From an uncultured Chlorobiaceae bacterium (GTDB lineage: Bacteria > Bacteroidota > Chlorobiia > Chlorobiales > Chlorobiaceae): DNA of 64,000 bases. Both the position numbers and the translations under genes were made by a program. Positions 28,495 to 38,578 of this stretch are shown in pieces (the first letter of the stretch is position 1; each line of letters begins with the position of its first letter). Location: contig CAIMPI010000042.1 in NCBI GenBank assembly GCA_903843305.1, forward strand, positions 68,920-132,919, read 5' to 3'. Below the pieces are notes generated by a model. It had not been told where the DNA came from and did no database searches. It saw only the letters and a list, made by a program, of their open reading frames with translations.

Positions 28495-29460
28495 ATGTTG
28501 ACTTATATCTTCAAGAGGCTTTTGATTGCCATACCTCTCGTTTTCGGTGTACTGACCCTTACATTTTTCATTATCAGGCTTGCTCCGGGTGACCCAGCGG
28601 CGTTTTTTATCCAGCCGGGGATCAGTCCAAATGTTGCCGAGCAGATCAGGGCACAGTATGGTCTCAACGATCCGGTGCCAGTCCAGTATGTAAAATGGCT
28701 TGCCAATGTGCTGCAGGGTGATTTCGGTCGCAGTTTCAGCCGGGCCCAACAGCCGGTTTTCGATGTTATTGCCAGTGCTCTGCCGATAACGATGACCATC
28801 GCGTTATTGACTCTTGTTGCTAATTTTATCTTTGGCATTTTTATTGGAGTAATTTCTGCGATTCGCCAGAACACTTTTCTTGATCGATTTCTGACAGTGA
28901 CCGCCCTTTTTTTTTATTCAATGCCCGAGTTCTGGTTCGCATTGATGATGATTATTCTTTTTGCCCTGAAGTTTCCCCTTTTTCCAGCTTCTGGTCTGAA
29001 CGAAATTGGTGCGGAGGGCTTCGGCCCGGTGGAGTTTGTGCTTGACCGGTTCTGGCATCTCGTGTTGCCGGTTACGGTGCTCAGCATCAACGGGGCTGCA
29101 GGAATTGCCCGCTACGTCAGGGGAAGCATGCTTGAGGTTATTCGGCAGGACTATATCCGTACGGCCAGGGCAAAGGGGTTGCCGGAAAAGGTTGTTATTT
29201 TCAAGCATGCACTTCGAAATGCTTTATTGCCGGTGATTACACTTATGGGGAGTTCGCTGCCTTTTATTTTTAGTGGAGCACTCTTTATTGAAGTTATCTT
29301 TGCCTTTCCCGGTATGGGCAGGGTAACGGTAGAGGCTATTTTTTCGAGGGATTACCCGTTGATTATTGCCAATACCTTTGTCTCAGGCTCTCTGATAGTG
29401 CTTGGCAATCTTTTTGCCGATGTGCTTTATGCTGTGGCGGATCCACGAATAAAGCTTTGA
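28495..29460 (+). CDS. oppB: Oligopeptide/dipeptide ABC transporter permease
   Basis: Inner-membrane permease of the DppB/OppB type (321 residues). The N-terminus MLTYIFKRLLIAIPLVFG and the PGDPAA loop are diagnostic, and the cytoplasmic EAA-like loop (YIRTARAKGLPEKVV) that docks the ATPase is present. Six hydrophobic segments are visible. It stops immediately before the ruvB frame. The second permease (OppC type) is not in the window. Confidence 0.9.
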   Translation: MLTYIFKRLLIAIPLVFGVLTLTFFIIRLAPGDPAAFFIQPGISPNVAEQIRAQYGLNDPVPVQYVKWLANVLQGDFGRSFSRAQQPVFDVIASALPITMTIALLTLVANFIFGIFIGVISAIRQNTFLDRFLTVTALFFYSMPEFWFALMMIILFALKFPLFPASGLNEIGAEGFGPVEFVLDRFWHLVLPVTVLSINGAAGIARYVRGSMLEVIRQDYIRTARAKGLPEKVVIFKHALRNALLPVITLMGSSLPFIFSGALFIEVIFAFPGMGRVTVEAIFSRDYPLIIANTFVSGSLIVLGNLFADVLYAVADPRIKL

Positions 29461-29496
29461 TTGTTATACGACTGTTCAACTTGTAATATTTGCTGT

Positions 29497-30531
29497 TTGA
29501 GAATAGAATTGCTGAATACTCCCCCCGATGCGCTTGAATCGAGGATTGAAGAGCAGATACGACCGCTTCGTATGGATGATTTTGCTGGCCAGCAACGGCT
29601 GACAGATAACCTGAAAGTCTTTATTTCGGCGGCAAAGATGCGGGGCGATGCACTCGACCATGTGCTGCTTTCAGGCCCTCCAGGTCTCGGTAAAACGACA
29701 CTTGCCTATATTATTGCTTCTGAAATGGGGAGCAGCATCAAGTCAACTTCTGGTCCTTTGCTCGACAAGGCGGGAAATCTTGCTGGACTTTTGACCAGTT
29801 TGCAAAAGGGAGATGTGCTTTTTATTGACGAGATTCATCGTATGCCGCCGACAGTTGAGGAGTATCTCTATTCAGCCATGGAAGATTTCCGTATTGATAT
29901 TATGCTTGATACCGGTCCTTCTGCGAGAGCGGTACAGTTGCGTATTGAGCCGTTCACCCTTGTCGGGGCTACAACTCGTTCCGGACTTCTGACCTCTCCC
30001 CTCAGAGCAAGGTTCGGCATCAACAGTCGATTTGATTATTATGTCCCTGAACTTCTTGAAGGGATAATTGTCAGGGCCTCAGGCATTCTTGGTATTGGTA
30101 TTGACGCTGAAGCCGCATCGGAAATCGCGGGACGTTCAAGAGGGACACCCCGTATTGCCAACAGGTTGCTCAGGCGAGCCAGGGATTTTGCGCAGGTTGA
30201 TGGCATACCAATGATCACTAGGGGTATTGCCATGAAAACCCTTGATTGTCTTGAAATTGATGAGGAGGGACTTGATGATATGGATAAAAAAATCATGGAG
30301 ACAATCGTCAACAAATTCAACGGTGGTCCTGTCGGGATTGCCTCTCTTGCTGTCTCAGTGGGGGAAGAGAGGGATACCATTGAAGAGGTTTACGAGCCCT
30401 ACCTTATCCAGGCAGGTTATCTCACAAGAACAACAAGAGGGCGGGTTGCTACCCGTCAGGCATTTATCCGTTTCTCTAATGGTGCCCACAGTCATGAATA
30501 TCCCTTGTTTGATGCAAAGTCTGATCAGTAG
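29497..30531 (+). CDS. ruvB: Holliday junction branch-migration ATPase RuvB
   Basis: Hexameric AAA+ motor that, with RuvA, migrates Holliday junctions. Walker A is GPPGLGKT (60-67), Walker B LFIDEIH (108-114), followed by the arginine-finger/sensor region (GATTRSGLLTSPLRARFG) and a winged-helix C-terminus. No ATG lies at the conserved N-terminus. TTG 29497 gives MRIELLNTPPDALESRIEEQ, which matches RuvB starts and a normal 344-residue length; the frame is open back to TTG 29461. It overlaps the following lipoprotein gene by 20 bases. Confidence 0.93.
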   Translation: MRIELLNTPPDALESRIEEQIRPLRMDDFAGQQRLTDNLKVFISAAKMRGDALDHVLLSGPPGLGKTTLAYIIASEMGSSIKSTSGPLLDKAGNLAGLLTSLQKGDVLFIDEIHRMPPTVEEYLYSAMEDFRIDIMLDTGPSARAVQLRIEPFTLVGATTRSGLLTSPLRARFGINSRFDYYVPELLEGIIVRASGILGIGIDAEAASEIAGRSRGTPRIANRLLRRARDFAQVDGIPMITRGIAMKTLDCLEIDEEGLDDMDKKIMETIVNKFNGGPVGIASLAVSVGEERDTIEEVYEPYLIQAGYLTRTTRGRVATRQAFIRFSNGAHSHEYPLFDAKSDQ

Positions 30532-32020
30532 ATTGTCGGTTATCTGCCTTATTTTACTTTCAGCATGTTCTTCCCGGCCTCTTCTGTCTGTAAGCGCCAT
30601 TGCTCCAGATTCGCTCTCTGAGGCTACTAAAAGAGAGATCGTTGCTGCATCGCTGCAGAGCGCTAAAGGAGAGTATCATGAAGCTGTTAGCCGCTATCGG
30701 AAGCTTCTTGCTGCTCAACCTTCAAATGCAGCACTTCATTATGCACTCTCGCAAGCATACATTGGCCTTGGTGTTATTGATTCCGCACGTCTATACAGCG
30801 AAAAAAGCGTTATACTCAATCCCGGCAACAAATATTATCTAAGGTTGCTTGCTGCGATCTCGCGTCAGATGCGTGATTACAGTCAGACGGCTGACTTGGA
30901 CCGGCAACTTGTTGCTCTTGAACCTGGAAGAACAGAACCACTCTTTGCTCTTGCTTTTGATTATCTTGCGGCCGATCAGTTCGAAAAAGCTCTTGCTGTT
31001 TTTCAGGACATTTTAAAACTCGATCCGAAAAATGAGACAGCTCTGTCCCAGGCTTTGCTAATAGAAATCAAGCTCACTAACTATAAGGATGCGATAGTTC
31101 CCTTGACCGCGCTTCTGGAGCGGAGTGATGGCCAAGAGAAGTTGCGTCTTACTCTTGGTGAACTTTATCTGCAAACCGGACAGCATGATCTTGCCGTCAA
31201 GACTTTTAAGGAAATACTTCAAGAAAATCATCGCCTTCTTCCTGCATGGCTTGGATTGTTTGAGGTTTCTGTGAAGTCTGGCAATAAGGTCGCATTTCTT
31301 GAAGATCTTCACTTGTTTCACAAAACAAGTCAGATAAGCTTCGAGCAGAAAATAGGAGTTGCCCAATTTTTTGCGGCCCGTTCAATACGAGACAGCTCTT
31401 TTGTAGAGCCTGCGTTTGTCATGATCGGAGAAATTAAAAAACGATATCCTGACAAGAGCCGTATGATGTTCAGGTTGCGAGTGGTAGAAGGTGAACTTCT
31501 GTTTCATGCAGGCAAGGTCAAACAGGCTGTACTGCTCCTTGAAAATGCGGTACATTCCAAAAACGCAAAAAAACAGAAATGGCTTTATCTACAGGCGAAC
31601 AGTATCCTTGCTTTATGTTATGACAACCTTGGTTATCCCGAAAAAAGCATTGCTCTCTATGAGAGCAGTCTTCGCTTGGATCCTGGCAATATTCTTATAA
31701 CGAACAACCTTGCGTATGTTCTTGCAAGTCAGGGAACTGAGCTTCTTCGGGCTAAAAAGCTGGCGATGAAAGCGGTTGCGGCAGAACCTGCCAATGCAGG
31801 GTATCTCGACACACTTGGCTGGATATTGTTCAGGATGGGAGAGTACGAAAATGCAGGAGAAATTCTCGAAAAAGCAGTTGGAATGGATCCCGGAGAGTCG
31901 GAAATATTTGATCATCTCAGCCAGGTTTATGAGAAGCTTGGCAACAAGCTGAAGGCAATGGAAATGAGAGAGAGAGCACAAAAATTGAAAGGAACACAGC
32001 CGTCTGCTCCTGTTGATTGA
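30512..32020 (+). CDS. TPR-repeat lipoprotein
   Basis: A 502-residue envelope protein. The signal peptide ends in the lipobox LLSAC (cysteine 19 from ATG 30512). The rest is tetratricopeptide repeats, for example YRKLLAAQPSNAALHYALS, FALAFDYLAADQFEKALAVF and a final block ending GEYENAGEILEKAVGMDP. Such proteins scaffold envelope complexes; no specific partner is evident. ATG 30494 is an alternative start. The frame is open to 30242, but that part is antiparallel to nothing and lies in ruvB, so it is excluded. It overlaps the ruvB end and is probably co-transcribed with it. Confidence 0.82.
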   Translation: MQSLISRLSVICLILLSACSSRPLLSVSAIAPDSLSEATKREIVAASLQSAKGEYHEAVSRYRKLLAAQPSNAALHYALSQAYIGLGVIDSARLYSEKSVILNPGNKYYLRLLAAISRQMRDYSQTADLDRQLVALEPGRTEPLFALAFDYLAADQFEKALAVFQDILKLDPKNETALSQALLIEIKLTNYKDAIVPLTALLERSDGQEKLRLTLGELYLQTGQHDLAVKTFKEILQENHRLLPAWLGLFEVSVKSGNKVAFLEDLHLFHKTSQISFEQKIGVAQFFAARSIRDSSFVEPAFVMIGEIKKRYPDKSRMMFRLRVVEGELLFHAGKVKQAVLLLENAVHSKNAKKQKWLYLQANSILALCYDNLGYPEKSIALYESSLRLDPGNILITNNLAYVLASQGTELLRAKKLAMKAVAAEPANAGYLDTLGWILFRMGEYENAGEILEKAVGMDPGESEIFDHLSQVYEKLGNKLKAMEMRERAQKLKGTQPSAPVD

Positions 32021-32043
32021 TAAGGTGGTGGTAATGTGTGGCA

Positions 32044-32083
32044 CACAACAAAAACGACGGGAATTCCCGTCGTTTTTGTTGTG
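32044..32083. terminator. Bidirectional terminator between the TPR gene and nifJ
   Basis: A perfect 18-bp stem (CACAACAAAAACGACGGG and its complement) with loop AATT, centred between two convergent genes. The T-rich arm on each strand makes it usable in both directions. Confidence 0.88.
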
Positions 32084-32090
32084 CCCATTC

Positions 32091-35000
32091 TTATAACTCG
32101 GATTGCAACTTGACCTCATCAAAGCTGCGGGCTGCCAGGTATTCGTAATGAGCCCAGCGTGCGTCTACCTCTTTCTGGATTACTGCGTAGTACTCTGCGG
32201 CCATGGCTGGATGGCTCTTCTTGAGCATTCTGAAGCGGTTTTCCATATTAAGGAACTGGGCAACCGGAATTTTCGGCTTTTTCGAATCAAGAATCAGCGG
32301 ATTTTTTCCTTCAAGCAAACGATCAGGATTGTAACGGTAAAGTATCCAGTGTCCTGAATCAACAGCGGCTTTCTGATTATCAAGCGCGGTCGACATGTTA
32401 ATGCCATGAGCAATACAGTGTGAATAAGCAATGATGATAGAAGGACCGTTGTACGCCTCGGCTTCAAGGAATGCTTTCAGTGTCTGCTCGTCGCGGGCGC
32501 CAAAGGCAACAGAGGCAACATAGGCATTTCCATAGCTCATGGAGATCAGGCCAAGATCCTTTTTGGTCACGGTACGTCCAGCGGAAGCAAATTTTGCAAC
32601 AGCAGCCTTTGGTGTTGCCTTTGATGCCTGTCCTCCGGTGTTTGAATACACTTCGGTGTCAAGTACCAGAAGGTTGACGTTTTTGTCGCCAGCCGTGACA
32701 TGGTCAACGCCGCCATAGCCGATATCGTAAGCCCATCCATCGCCGCCGACGCCCCAGACACTCTTTTTAACAAGCATATCGGCCAACGAAAGCAGATTTC
32801 TGGCGTCAGGCGAATCCATCTGATGGAGCTTTTCCTTCAGGATCGAAACCCGCTTTCTCTGCTCAAAAATTTCAGGTTCATTGCTTTCGGAGGCATTCAG
32901 TATCTCATTGACGATCGTTTCACCGATTTCAGAAGCCACTCTTTTTAAGAGTTCGCCTGCATATTCCCGTTGTTTGTCGATAGAAATTCTGAAGCCGAGA
33001 GCAAATTCTGCTGTATCCTCAAAAAGCGAGTTTGACCATGCCGGGCCAAGGCCGTTAGCATTGGTCGTATAGGGTGTTGTCGGAAGGTTTCCACCGTAGA
33101 TCGAAGAACATCCCGTGGCATTACCGATAACAAGACGGTCTCCGAACAATTGTGTCATGAGTTTGATATACGGTGTTTCGCCGCATCCAGAGCAAGCGCC
33201 TGAAAACTCAAAAAGAGGCACCTGAAGCTGCTGTTCCTTGACCAGCTTTAAATTGATATTGTTCCGCTCAAAGTCAGGAATATTCAGATAATAGTTCCAG
33301 TTGTCAACCTCAGTTTCCCGAAGAGGTAGTTGCGGGTTCATGTTGAGGGCTCTTTTTCCTGGAGTGTTTTTATCTCTTCCCGGACAAACATGAGCACAGA
33401 CTTCGCATCCGGTACAATCTTCAGGGGCAATCTGTATGGTATACTTCATTCCACTCCAACTGGCCCCTTTTGCCTCGGCGGATTTAAACGTGCGCGGTGC
33501 GTTACCCAGATACTTTGGATCATAAACCTTGGCTCGGATGGCAGCATGCGGGCATACGAGGGTACATTTAGCGCACTGGATGCATAGCTCCGGTTCCCAT
33601 ACAGGAATTTCATCGGCGAGATTGCGCTTTTCAAATTTCGAAGTTCCTGTCGGGTAGGTTCCATCTGCGGGAAGGTCGCTGACAGGAATGTCGTCACCTT
33701 CGCCGGAAATGATTTTTGCCAGTATATTGCAGACAAAATCAGGAGCCTCACCGACAATCGGCTGTCGAAGTTCTTTTACGCTGTCGGCAACGGAGCCGAT
33801 GGTGACCTGATGCAGATTGGAGAGAGTATTATCTACCGCCTGTATGTTCTGGTTAACAACGTCATCACCTTTTTTGCCATACGTCTCCCTGATGGAGGAC
33901 TTGATTTTTTCTACAGCTTCTTCACGGGGAAGCACACCGGATATGGCAAAAAAGCAGGCCTGCATAATCGTGTTGATGCGCTGGCCCATGCCGCTCGTAT
34001 GGGCTACTTTATAGGCATCTATGGTATAAAGCTTTGCCTCCTTGTTGATCAGGTGCTCCTGAACAATTTTTGGGAGTTTGCCCCAGAGTTCCGTCGCAGA
34101 ATAGGGAGAGTTCAGAAGCAGGGTTCCACCCTTCTTGAGATATTTGACCAAGTCGACCATCACAAGGAAGACCCAGTGGTGGCAACCGATAAACTGCGCC
34201 TCGGTAATCAGATAGGCTGAACGAATTTCATGAGGACCGAACCGGAGGTGTGAAGTGGTAATTGAGCCAGCTTTCTTGGAATCATAAACGAAATAACCCT
34301 GAGCATAGTTTGGTGTATTTTCACCAATAATTTTGATGCTGTTTTTATTTGCACCGACGGTGCCATCTGACCCAAGGCCATAAAAGATAGCCCTGAACAT
34401 CTCATCTGGTTCAATAGAAAAGGTTGAGTCAACCTCAAGACTCGTCTTGGTTACATCATCGTTGATACCAACCGTAAAATGATTTTTTGGTTTTGCCGAA
34501 GCAAGGTTGTCAAAGACCGCCTTGATCATTGCCGGTGTAAATTCCTTGGATGAAAGCCCATACCTGCCACCAATAATGTTTGGAACCGTTTTGATCAAGC
34601 CATTCTGTACTCCCTCATGCAATGCATTGACGGTGTCAAGATAGAGTGGTTCACCCGCACTGCCAGGTTCCTTGACGCGGTCAAGGACGGCAACAGAGGT
34701 AACAGTGGAAGGAAATGCCTTTACAAAACGCTCAATATCGAATGGACGGAAGAGACGTGCGTGGATGACACCGACTTTTTCCCCCTGTTGGTTGAGATAT
34801 TCCATGGTTTCACGGGCAGTCTCAACTCCCGAACCCATCAGAACAATAACTCGTTCAGCATCAGGTGCACCGTAGTATTCATAGAGGTTATAGTGGCGGC
34901 CTGTGAGCGCCCCAAATTTCTCCATCACCTTTTCAGTGATTTCAGGGCAGGCATTATAGTAACTGTTGACCGTCTCTCTCCCCTGGAAATAGACGTCGGG

Positions 35001-35663
35001 ATTCTGTGAAGTTCCTCTGATAACCGGAGCGTCAGGACTGAGGCGACGGTTTCGGTGAGCGATAACCAGGTCGTCGTCTATCATCGCCTTTATCGTTTCA
35101 TCAGCAATCACCTCGATTTTGGAGATCTCATGAGATGTTCTGAATCCATCGAAGAAATGAAGGAATGGAACTCTGGACGCAAGGGTTGCTGCTGCCGAAA
35201 TAAGAGCCATGTCCATAACCTCCTGAACGGAACTTGATGCAAGGAGAGCAAAACCTGTTCCGCGGACCGACATCACATCGCCATGGTCGCCGAAGATTGA
35301 CAGCGCCTGAGCGGCAAGGGAGCGTGCCGATACGTGTATGACACAGGGAGAGAGTTCACCTGCAATTTTATACATATTTGGAATCATGAGCAGGAGGCCC
35401 TGTGACGCCGTAAAGGTGGTCGTCAGTGCACCGGTCTGCAAAGCGCCGTGAACTGCAGCGGCAGCGCCAGCTTCACTCTGTAATTCATCAATTTTTGGAA
35501 CGGTTCCCCAAATGTTGGGTTTTCCTTCTGCTTCCCATGCCTCAGAATACTCACCCATCGGTGATGCCGGGGTAATGGGATAGATACAGATTACTTCACT
35601 GGTACGATAAGAGACATGAGCTAAAGCTTCATTTCCCTCCATTGTTTTATAAGTCCGGCTCAT
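32091..35663 (-). CDS. nifJ: Pyruvate:ferredoxin (flavodoxin) oxidoreductase
   Basis: Single-chain, homodimeric enzyme of 1190 residues. In green sulfur bacteria it works as pyruvate synthase, carboxylating acetyl-CoA with reduced ferredoxin. Domain order fits PFOR: the N-terminal pyrimidine-binding domain (YPITPASPMGEYSE), the transketolase C-like and EKR domains, then a two-cluster ferredoxin domain (CIQCAKCTLVCP near residue 692, CTGCEVCAHVCPG near 748). A proximal cluster site (CSGCGETPY near 822) and the thiamine-diphosphate motif (GDGWAYDIGYGG near 972) follow. The start is ATG 35663 (MSRTYKTMEGNEA); the frame continues to 35765 without conservation. A large monocistronic unit, it links to the acetate-activating acs. 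Confidence 0.96.
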   Translation of the reverse strand: MSRTYKTMEGNEALAHVSYRTSEVICIYPITPASPMGEYSEAWEAEGKPNIWGTVPKIDELQSEAGAAAAVHGALQTGALTTTFTASQGLLLMIPNMYKIAGELSPCVIHVSARSLAAQALSIFGDHGDVMSVRGTGFALLASSSVQEVMDMALISAAATLASRVPFLHFFDGFRTSHEISKIEVIADETIKAMIDDDLVIAHRNRRLSPDAPVIRGTSQNPDVYFQGRETVNSYYNACPEITEKVMEKFGALTGRHYNLYEYYGAPDAERVIVLMGSGVETARETMEYLNQQGEKVGVIHARLFRPFDIERFVKAFPSTVTSVAVLDRVKEPGSAGEPLYLDTVNALHEGVQNGLIKTVPNIIGGRYGLSSKEFTPAMIKAVFDNLASAKPKNHFTVGINDDVTKTSLEVDSTFSIEPDEMFRAIFYGLGSDGTVGANKNSIKIIGENTPNYAQGYFVYDSKKAGSITTSHLRFGPHEIRSAYLITEAQFIGCHHWVFLVMVDLVKYLKKGGTLLLNSPYSATELWGKLPKIVQEHLINKEAKLYTIDAYKVAHTSGMGQRINTIMQACFFAISGVLPREEAVEKIKSSIRETYGKKGDDVVNQNIQAVDNTLSNLHQVTIGSVADSVKELRQPIVGEAPDFVCNILAKIISGEGDDIPVSDLPADGTYPTGTSKFEKRNLADEIPVWEPELCIQCAKCTLVCPHAAIRAKVYDPKYLGNAPRTFKSAEAKGASWSGMKYTIQIAPEDCTGCEVCAHVCPGRDKNTPGKRALNMNPQLPLRETEVDNWNYYLNIPDFERNNINLKLVKEQQLQVPLFEFSGACSGCGETPYIKLMTQLFGDRLVIGNATGCSSIYGGNLPTTPYTTNANGLGPAWSNSLFEDTAEFALGFRISIDKQREYAGELLKRVASEIGETIVNEILNASESNEPEIFEQRKRVSILKEKLHQMDSPDARNLLSLADMLVKKSVWGVGGDGWAYDIGYGGVDHVTAGDKNVNLLVLDTEVYSNTGGQASKATPKAAVAKFASAGRTVTKKDLGLISMSYGNAYVASVAFGARDEQTLKAFLEAEAYNGPSIIIAYSHCIAHGINMSTALDNQKAAVDSGHWILYRYNPDRLLEGKNPLILDSKKPKIPVAQFLNMENRFRMLKKSHPAMAAEYYAVIQKEVDARWAHYEYLAARSFDEVKLQSEL

Positions 35664-35952
35664 ACTGGCAGTCACCTGATTTGTATTAATGAAAGGGATG
35701 CGTAAACGTGCAGTGTACTGATATGTAAACCACGAAGCAACTGAGCAACTGAAAAAGTTAAGCAAGAAAGTTACATCCGTAGCCAGAAAATCAAATCAAT
35801 GCGTTGTAAAAGATATTAAAAAAAATGATTTTTGATAAATTTAATTAGATTCCGGTTTTCATTATTAGAGATGCTTACTGATCCCGGACAGTCCCCGATA
35901 CAGTGCTCTTCGCTTACTTATTTTACACACCTATTACAGGACAAGAGGTTCT

Positions 35953-36699
35953 ATGGACGCGGAACATTCCGAAAACATTGTCTATGGTAGAAATGCCGTT
36001 CTTGAGCTTCTCCAGCAAAAGCCAGAGAGCATCGAGAAAATCTACTTTCAGTTCAATACCTCCCACCCGAAACTCAAGGAAATTGTCATCACCGCAAGGC
36101 GGCTGAAGCTTGTCAGCGGCAAGGCTCGGCTTGAAAAGCTCTCTCTGATTGCTGGAACGACCAAGCATCAGGGCGTGTGTGCTCTCATAAGCTCAGTTAC
36201 CTACTATTCACTGGAGGAGGTTCTTGCGAGCCCCCGTAACAGTTCTCCACTTTTTGTTGTACTGCAGGGGCTGGATGATCCCCATAATATTGGTGCCATT
36301 ATCAGAACAGCAGAAGCCGTGGCGGCTGATGCCGTTGTGCTTGTCGAAGGAAAAGGGGCTCCGGTCAACGCCGTGGTGCATAAAGCTGCGGCTGGCGCAC
36401 TCTCCCACATAAGGATCTGCAAGGTGAAAAGCCTTGTGCGCGCTCTGGAATTTCTGCACCAGTGCAATGTTCAGGTTATTGCGGCTGATATGGAGGCGGA
36501 ACTCAATTACACCGATGCTGATATGAAAAAGGCTACGGCCATTGTGCTCGGTATGGAGGGAAGCGGACTTGCCCCTGAAGCGGTGAAATTCTGTGACCAT
36601 GTTGTCCGGATTCCCATGGCGGGGTGTGTCGAATCACTGAATGTCAGTGTAACAGCAGGCGTGTTGTTGTATGAGGCAATGCGCCAACGACTTGCATAA
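35953..36699 (+). CDS. rlmB: 23S rRNA (guanosine-2'-O)-methyltransferase, SpoU/TrmH family
   Basis: SPOUT-fold 2'-O-methyltransferase of 248 residues. An N-terminal substrate-binding domain (YGRNAVLELL, KIYFQ) precedes the knot domain with the three SpoU motifs: LDDPHNIGAIIRTAEA, VLGMEGSGL and IPMAGCVESLNVSVTAG. RlmB methylates G2251 of 23S rRNA; members of this group can also act on tRNA, so the exact target is inferred from length and domain order. ATG 35953 gives the normal start. Confidence 0.88.
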   Translation: MDAEHSENIVYGRNAVLELLQQKPESIEKIYFQFNTSHPKLKEIVITARRLKLVSGKARLEKLSLIAGTTKHQGVCALISSVTYYSLEEVLASPRNSSPLFVVLQGLDDPHNIGAIIRTAEAVAADAVVLVEGKGAPVNAVVHKAAAGALSHIRICKVKSLVRALEFLHQCNVQVIAADMEAELNYTDADMKKATAIVLGMEGSGLAPEAVKFCDHVVRIPMAGCVESLNVSVTAGVLLYEAMRQRLA

Positions 36700-36799
36700 G
36701 TTGCCATGCACTCTGATTTGAACGGATTCCAAAAAATATTACCTTGTTTGTCACAAACTTTGCTAAGCAGACTCCATCAATACATTTTCACCTTCTGCC

Positions 36800-37183
36800 A
36801 TGACTATTCCTGAAAATCTCCGCTATACCAAAGACCACGAATGGATTAAACTGCTTGAAGACGGCAGTACTGCACTGGTCGGCATTACTGACTTTGCCCA
36901 GTCAGAACTTGGTGATATTGTTTTTGTAGAGCTGAAATTGCCAGGAACCACTCTTAAAGAGCATGAGGTGTTTGGCACCGTCGAAGCGGTAAAAACCGTG
37001 GCCGATCTTTTTGCACCGGTTGCCGGTGAAATCATTGAAACAAACTCTCAGCTTGACAATGCTGAAGTGGTCAACCAGGATCCCTACAACGCAGGCTGGC
37101 TTGCCAGGATAAAAGTTGCCGATCCAGCAGCACTCCAGGCACTGCTTGATGCAGAGGCCTACCGTCAGTTGACAGGAGAGTAA
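36800..37183 (+). CDS. gcvH: Glycine cleavage system H protein
   Basis: Lipoyl carrier (127 residues) that shuttles the aminomethyl group of glycine between the P and T proteins. The lipoyl-lysine is K65 in VEAVKTVADL, within the usual FGTVEAVK context. The conserved YTKDHEWI start and the C-terminal YNAGWLARI fit. It sits 3 bases upstream of gcvPA, an evident operon. Confidence 0.95.
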   Translation: MTIPENLRYTKDHEWIKLLEDGSTALVGITDFAQSELGDIVFVELKLPGTTLKEHEVFGTVEAVKTVADLFAPVAGEIIETNSQLDNAEVVNQDPYNAGWLARIKVADPAALQALLDAEAYRQLTGE

Positions 37184-37186
37184 CTC

Positions 37187-38521
37187 ATGCCATTTATAGT
37201 TAATACTGAAATCGAAAGAGAGGGGATGCTCCGTACCATCGGCGTTAGTTCTTTTGAAGATCTTATTGTCGATATTCCTGAAGATATTCGCCTGAAAAGA
37301 GCCCTTGATATTCTCCCTGCCTCAGATGAGCCTCAGGTGCGTAAACTGCTTGAAGGTCTTGCCGCCGCAAACCGGAGCACATCCGAGTATGTCAGTTATC
37401 TTGGCGGTGGCGCCTATGACCATTTTATTCCCGTAGCGATCAAGACCATTGCCTCCCGCAGTGAGTTCTACACGGCATATACACCTTATCAGGCCGAGGT
37501 CTCACAGGGCACTCTGCAGGCCATCTATGAATATCAGAGTCTGATATGCCGTCTTTATGAGATGGATGTCACCAATGCTTCCATGTACGATGGGGCAACC
37601 GCTCTTGCTGAAGCGGTTTTGATGGCCATGAACGTCACAGGTAGGAATCAGGTCGTGGTGGCAGGAAAGCTGCATCCATGGAACAGCTCGGTTTTGAGAA
37701 CCTATCTTGAAGCTTCGGGCCATAACGCAGTTATACAGAATGTACTTCAGGATGGTGTCGGTGATGTTGCTGCGCTGAAAGAGCTTGTCACTGAGAGTGT
37801 TGCCGCAGTGGTTGTCCAGCAGCCCAACTTTTACGGCTGCCTTGAAGATGTTGAAGCTATTGGAGCTGTTGCGCATGCAAACGGAGCGCTCTTTGTCGTT
37901 TCCGCTGATCCGCTTTCACTTGGAGTGCTTGCTGCTCCCGGAAGTTACGCTGCCGATATTGCCGTTGGTGAAGGGCAGCCGCTTGGCACCCCCCAGAGTT
38001 TCGGTGGCCCATACCTCGGCATCTTTACCGTCAAGCAGCCGCTTGTCCGCAAAATTCCTGGCCGTCTGGTCGGTATGACGAAAGATCGGGATGGAGAAGA
38101 TGGTTTCATTCTTACCCTTCAGACCCGCGAACAGCACATCCGTCGAGAAAAAGCCACATCAAATATATGCAGCAACCAGGCGCTTAATGCCCTTCAGGCA
38201 GCGGTATATCTTTCTCTGCTCGGTAAAGAGGGATTGCGGCAGGTTGCTGCACAATCAGCTCAGAAGGCCCACTATCTTGCCGGAAAAATTGCGGCTCTTG
38301 CAGGATTTTCCCTGAAGTACACGTCGCCTTTTTTCCGGGAATTCGTTGTTGAAACACCAATTCCAGCGTCGGATATTGTTGAACAGATGCTGGAGCACAA
38401 GGTTTTTGCTGGTTACGACATGGCTGCGCATGGTGAGAGTGGGTTGCTTGTTGCTGTTACTGAGAAGCGTACCAAAGAAGAGCTTGACCGTTTTGTTGAA
38501 AAGCTTGGGGAGATTGTTTGA
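37187..38521 (+). CDS. gcvPA: Glycine dehydrogenase (decarboxylating) subunit 1
   Basis: N-terminal half (444 residues) of the two-subunit form of the glycine cleavage P protein. The fold-type I aminotransferase-like sequence has [10 protein letters not shown] and [14 protein letters not shown], the markers of this half. The pyridoxal-phosphate lysine belongs to the partner subunit GcvPB, which is not in this window and must be encoded elsewhere. It is preceded by gcvH. Confidence 0.95.
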   Translation: MPFIVNTEIEREGMLRTIGVSSFEDLIVDIPEDIRLKRALDILPASDEPQVRKLLEGLAAANRSTSEYVSYLGGGAYDHFIPVAIKTIASRSEFYTAYTPYQAEVSQGTLQAIYEYQSLICRLYEMDVTNASMYDGATALAEAVLMAMNVTGRNQVVVAGKLHPWNSSVLRTYLEASGHNAVIQNVLQDGVGDVAALKELVTESVAAVVVQQPNFYGCLEDVEAIGAVAHANGALFVVSADPLSLGVLAAPGSYAADIAVGEGQPLGTPQSFGGPYLGIFTVKQPLVRKIPGRLVGMTKDRDGEDGFILTLQTREQHIRREKATSNICSNQALNALQAAVYLSLLGKEGLRQVAAQSAQKAHYLAGKIAALAGFSLKYTSPFFREFVVETPIPASDIVEQMLEHKVFAGYDMAAHGESGLLVAVTEKRTKEELDRFVEKLGEIV

Positions 38522-38536
38522 CAGTCAGGAACGGAA

Positions 38537-38570
38537 CTTTTCAGCTCCCGGCCGGTCGGGAGCTGAAAAG
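38537..38570. terminator. Bidirectional terminator between gcvPA and dapA
   Basis: A perfect 14-bp stem (CTTTTCAGCTCCCG and its complement) with loop GCCGGT, between convergent genes. Confidence 0.8.
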
Positions 38571-38578
38571 AGATGGTT

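Noticed and set aside
34617-35009. Several long plus-strand frames inside nifJ
   Set aside because: All are antisense to the well-conserved pyruvate:ferredoxin oxidoreductase.
36700-36799. Glycine riboswitch upstream of gcvH
   Set aside because: The 100-base leader is too short and lacks the paired-aptamer pattern.
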